This document shows positions 62,561-64,000 of a stretch of 64,000 nucleotides of DNA, piece after piece. The stretch lies in assembly GCF_015832195.1 (NCBI RefSeq), contig NC_052019.1, positions 4,821,685 to 4,885,684 on the forward strand. Direction: 5' to 3'. Numbering within the stretch: position 1 is the first letter of the stretch; the number at the start of each line of letters is the position of its first letter. This stretch comes from Motacilla alba alba. Its lineage: Eukaryota > Chordata > Aves > Passeriformes > Motacillidae. The position numbers were made by a program, and so were the translations under genes. The notes beneath the pieces are model-generated. The model made no database searches and was not told the origin of the DNA. It saw nothing but the letters and a program-made list of their open reading frames with translations.

Positions 62561-63000
62561 AGGAAATTGATCACTTGGTTTGGCATTAAGTAAGGATGTG
62601 CTGTCAATAAACTGAGGGGAAAAATGTCAGGCAGGAAGAAACTGATCTGCTCGACTACTGGGATAATAGAAATTAAGAAAGTGCAGTCAGGAAGGTGCCA
62701 AGAAATGTACATCTCCTGAGAAAATTATTGTTAGATCCTGAGAGGTTATTAATGGGATATGATAGAAGATGAGAACAGGAAGCTATAAGAACATTGATAT
62801 AATCCTATTTTTTAATTTTTTAATTTTTTTTTTTTTTTACTGTTGAGATAAGGAATGATTCATTCTGCTATATATGACTGTGGTGAAGTGCCAGTAAACA
62901 CACAACACACAGTTCTGGTCAGGTTATTTATGAAAAAAGAGGCAGCATAACTGCAACAGAAGCAAGAAGAGGATAATTGGGAAGACAAGATTTACTGTAC
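62561..63000 (+). mobile_element. possible continuation of the CR1 relic
   Basis: The string cagttctggtcaggtta near 62910 followed by a purine-rich 'agaagcaagaagaggataa' resembles a downstream portion of CR1-type ORF2 in the same orientation and order. A T-rich stretch (about 62810-62840) interrupts. Weak similarity only. Confidence 0.35.
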
Positions 63001-63157
63001 CACAGGGATTTGGAGAAATATTTGCTACACCACTGTTTTACCAAAATGAAGATAAAGAGAAGGCAGGATTGCCCTTTGTAAGTGATCTTACACAAGTGAT
63101 CTTTCCTTAGGGAGGAAAGGTAGGAGGTGACACATAAGAAAAAGTTGAAGTAAACCA

Positions 63158-63391
63158 CAGAATCATAGAATGTTAAGGGATTGGAATGGACCTTAAGGAT
63201 CATCTAGTTCCCTCCGGTGGGAAGGGACACTTTCCATTCAAGCAGGCTGCCCAAGGCTTTATCCACCCTTGCTTTGACTGGGGCATCTACAACTTCCCTG
63301 GACAACCTGTTCCAGTCTCTCAGAGAAAAAAATTTCTTCCTAATATCTAACCTGAATTTTTCCTCTTCCAATTTGTACCTATTACTCTTTG
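63158..63391 (-). mobile_element. CR1 LINE 3' fragment
   Basis: Reverse-complement order: 'cacagaatcatagaatg', 'atggaccttaaggatcatc', 'aggctgcccaaggctttatc', 'ggcatctacaacttccctgg', 'acaacctgttccagtctc', 'tttcttcctaatatctaacc'. A good-length minus-strand 3' fragment. It may have inserted near the older plus-strand CR1 relic. Confidence 0.92.
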
Positions 63392-64000
63392 TTTTATGAC
63401 CTAAATGACCCTAAGAAATTAAAGCTGGAGATTAGGAGAACGCTTCCAAGGATGTGAAGTGAGATCATGAGGTGGTTTCTCAGAAGCAGAGAAAGGATTT
63501 TTGCTCTGTGAAGGAAGGAGAGGGAATCTCTCTCCCTTTGAAAGACAACAGGGTAAGGCATGTACCTGCCCTGTTCCTGGGATAGGACACCTGGCACACC
63601 AGCAGGGCTGGCCCAGGCATGGACAGGGAAAGAAGGGAACAGCTGTAGGTGCAGGACAAGGTCTTCACCCATTCCGTGTGTACCAGGGAAGATGCCAGCC
63701 TCAGCTCCTGTGGTACAAAAAGGAGCTAGGGAGACAAAGTTGAAAAATTTAAACATAGCCCTGAGAAACCCTGAGCTATCTCTGCTGGCACTCAACAGAG
63801 GGAATGCTCTCACCTCCTGCTCTGTCCTCTGATTGTGATTCCAACATCCTTGCAGGAGGAGCCACTCAGAGTCCTGTTCATACCGCCAGGGACTTCCCAG
63901 AGCTTACAGCTATCTAAAGCATGACTTTTTGCACTAAATTCTTGCTCATTTGGCTGGATTGGGCACATTTCACTCCAAGTGGATCCAGTGAGGAACAGGC
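63392..64000. other. intergenic, slightly GC-richer
   Basis: Frames at 63394-63832 on both strands overlap each other and show no recognisable domain. No repeat termini seen. Confidence 0.45.

Noticed and set aside
1..64000. Operon, phage, CRISPR or defence-type system
   Set aside because: The window is vertebrate nuclear DNA with CR1 and ERV repeats; no such arrangement is present.

Overview
This window looks like a stretch of songbird (passerine) nuclear genome: AT-rich, almost free of genes, and full of CR1 LINE 3' fragments, solo endogenous-retrovirus LTRs, microsatellites and long A/T runs. The avian signals seen directly are many CR1 3' ends (TTCTATGATTC-type termini and their reverse complements), several ERV LTRs, and one intronless coding exon of the ITPRIPL1-like family. 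That this family is expanded in passerines, and that these LTR types occur there, is recalled knowledge, so the exact clade is an inference.

Layout. 1-6284: intergenic DNA with CR1 fragments near 1.0-1.2, 4.4 and 4.9-5.2 kb. 6285-7760: the only gene-like locus, on the minus strand. It has a splice acceptor just before a strong start codon, a 323-codon reading frame resembling the N-terminal signal/helical/membrane part and the first portion of the Mab-21-like domain of ITPRIPL1, an early stop and a downstream AATAAA. 7.8-24.2 kb: intergenic DNA with CR1 fragments at 8.6 and 20.9 kb, a TATC microsatellite at 10.9 kb and an AT palindrome at 11.6 kb. 24.2-25.9 kb: a GC-richer island, probably old retroelement sequence, interrupted by a solo LTR flanked by a perfect 6-bp target duplication. 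26-45 kb: intergenic DNA with one more LTR at 33.0-33.4 kb, a perfect 14-bp inverted repeat at 36.2 kb and a G/T-rich tract. 45-64 kb: CR1 fragments at 44.9-45.5, 49.2 and 63.2 kb, a clear solo LTR with a 6-bp duplication at 58.6-59.0 kb, and a decayed CR1 reverse-transcriptase relic at 62.1-62.6 kb.

Nothing here forms a multi-gene pathway. I found no rRNA, tRNA, CRISPR array, operon or convincing multi-exon gene. The remaining open frames are short, lack recognisable domains and fit chance frames or shadows of repeats. I did not find a convincing undescribed system. The most interesting item is the ITPRIPL1-like locus, which is truncated at its C-terminus yet keeps an intact-looking splice acceptor, start context and polyadenylation signal.
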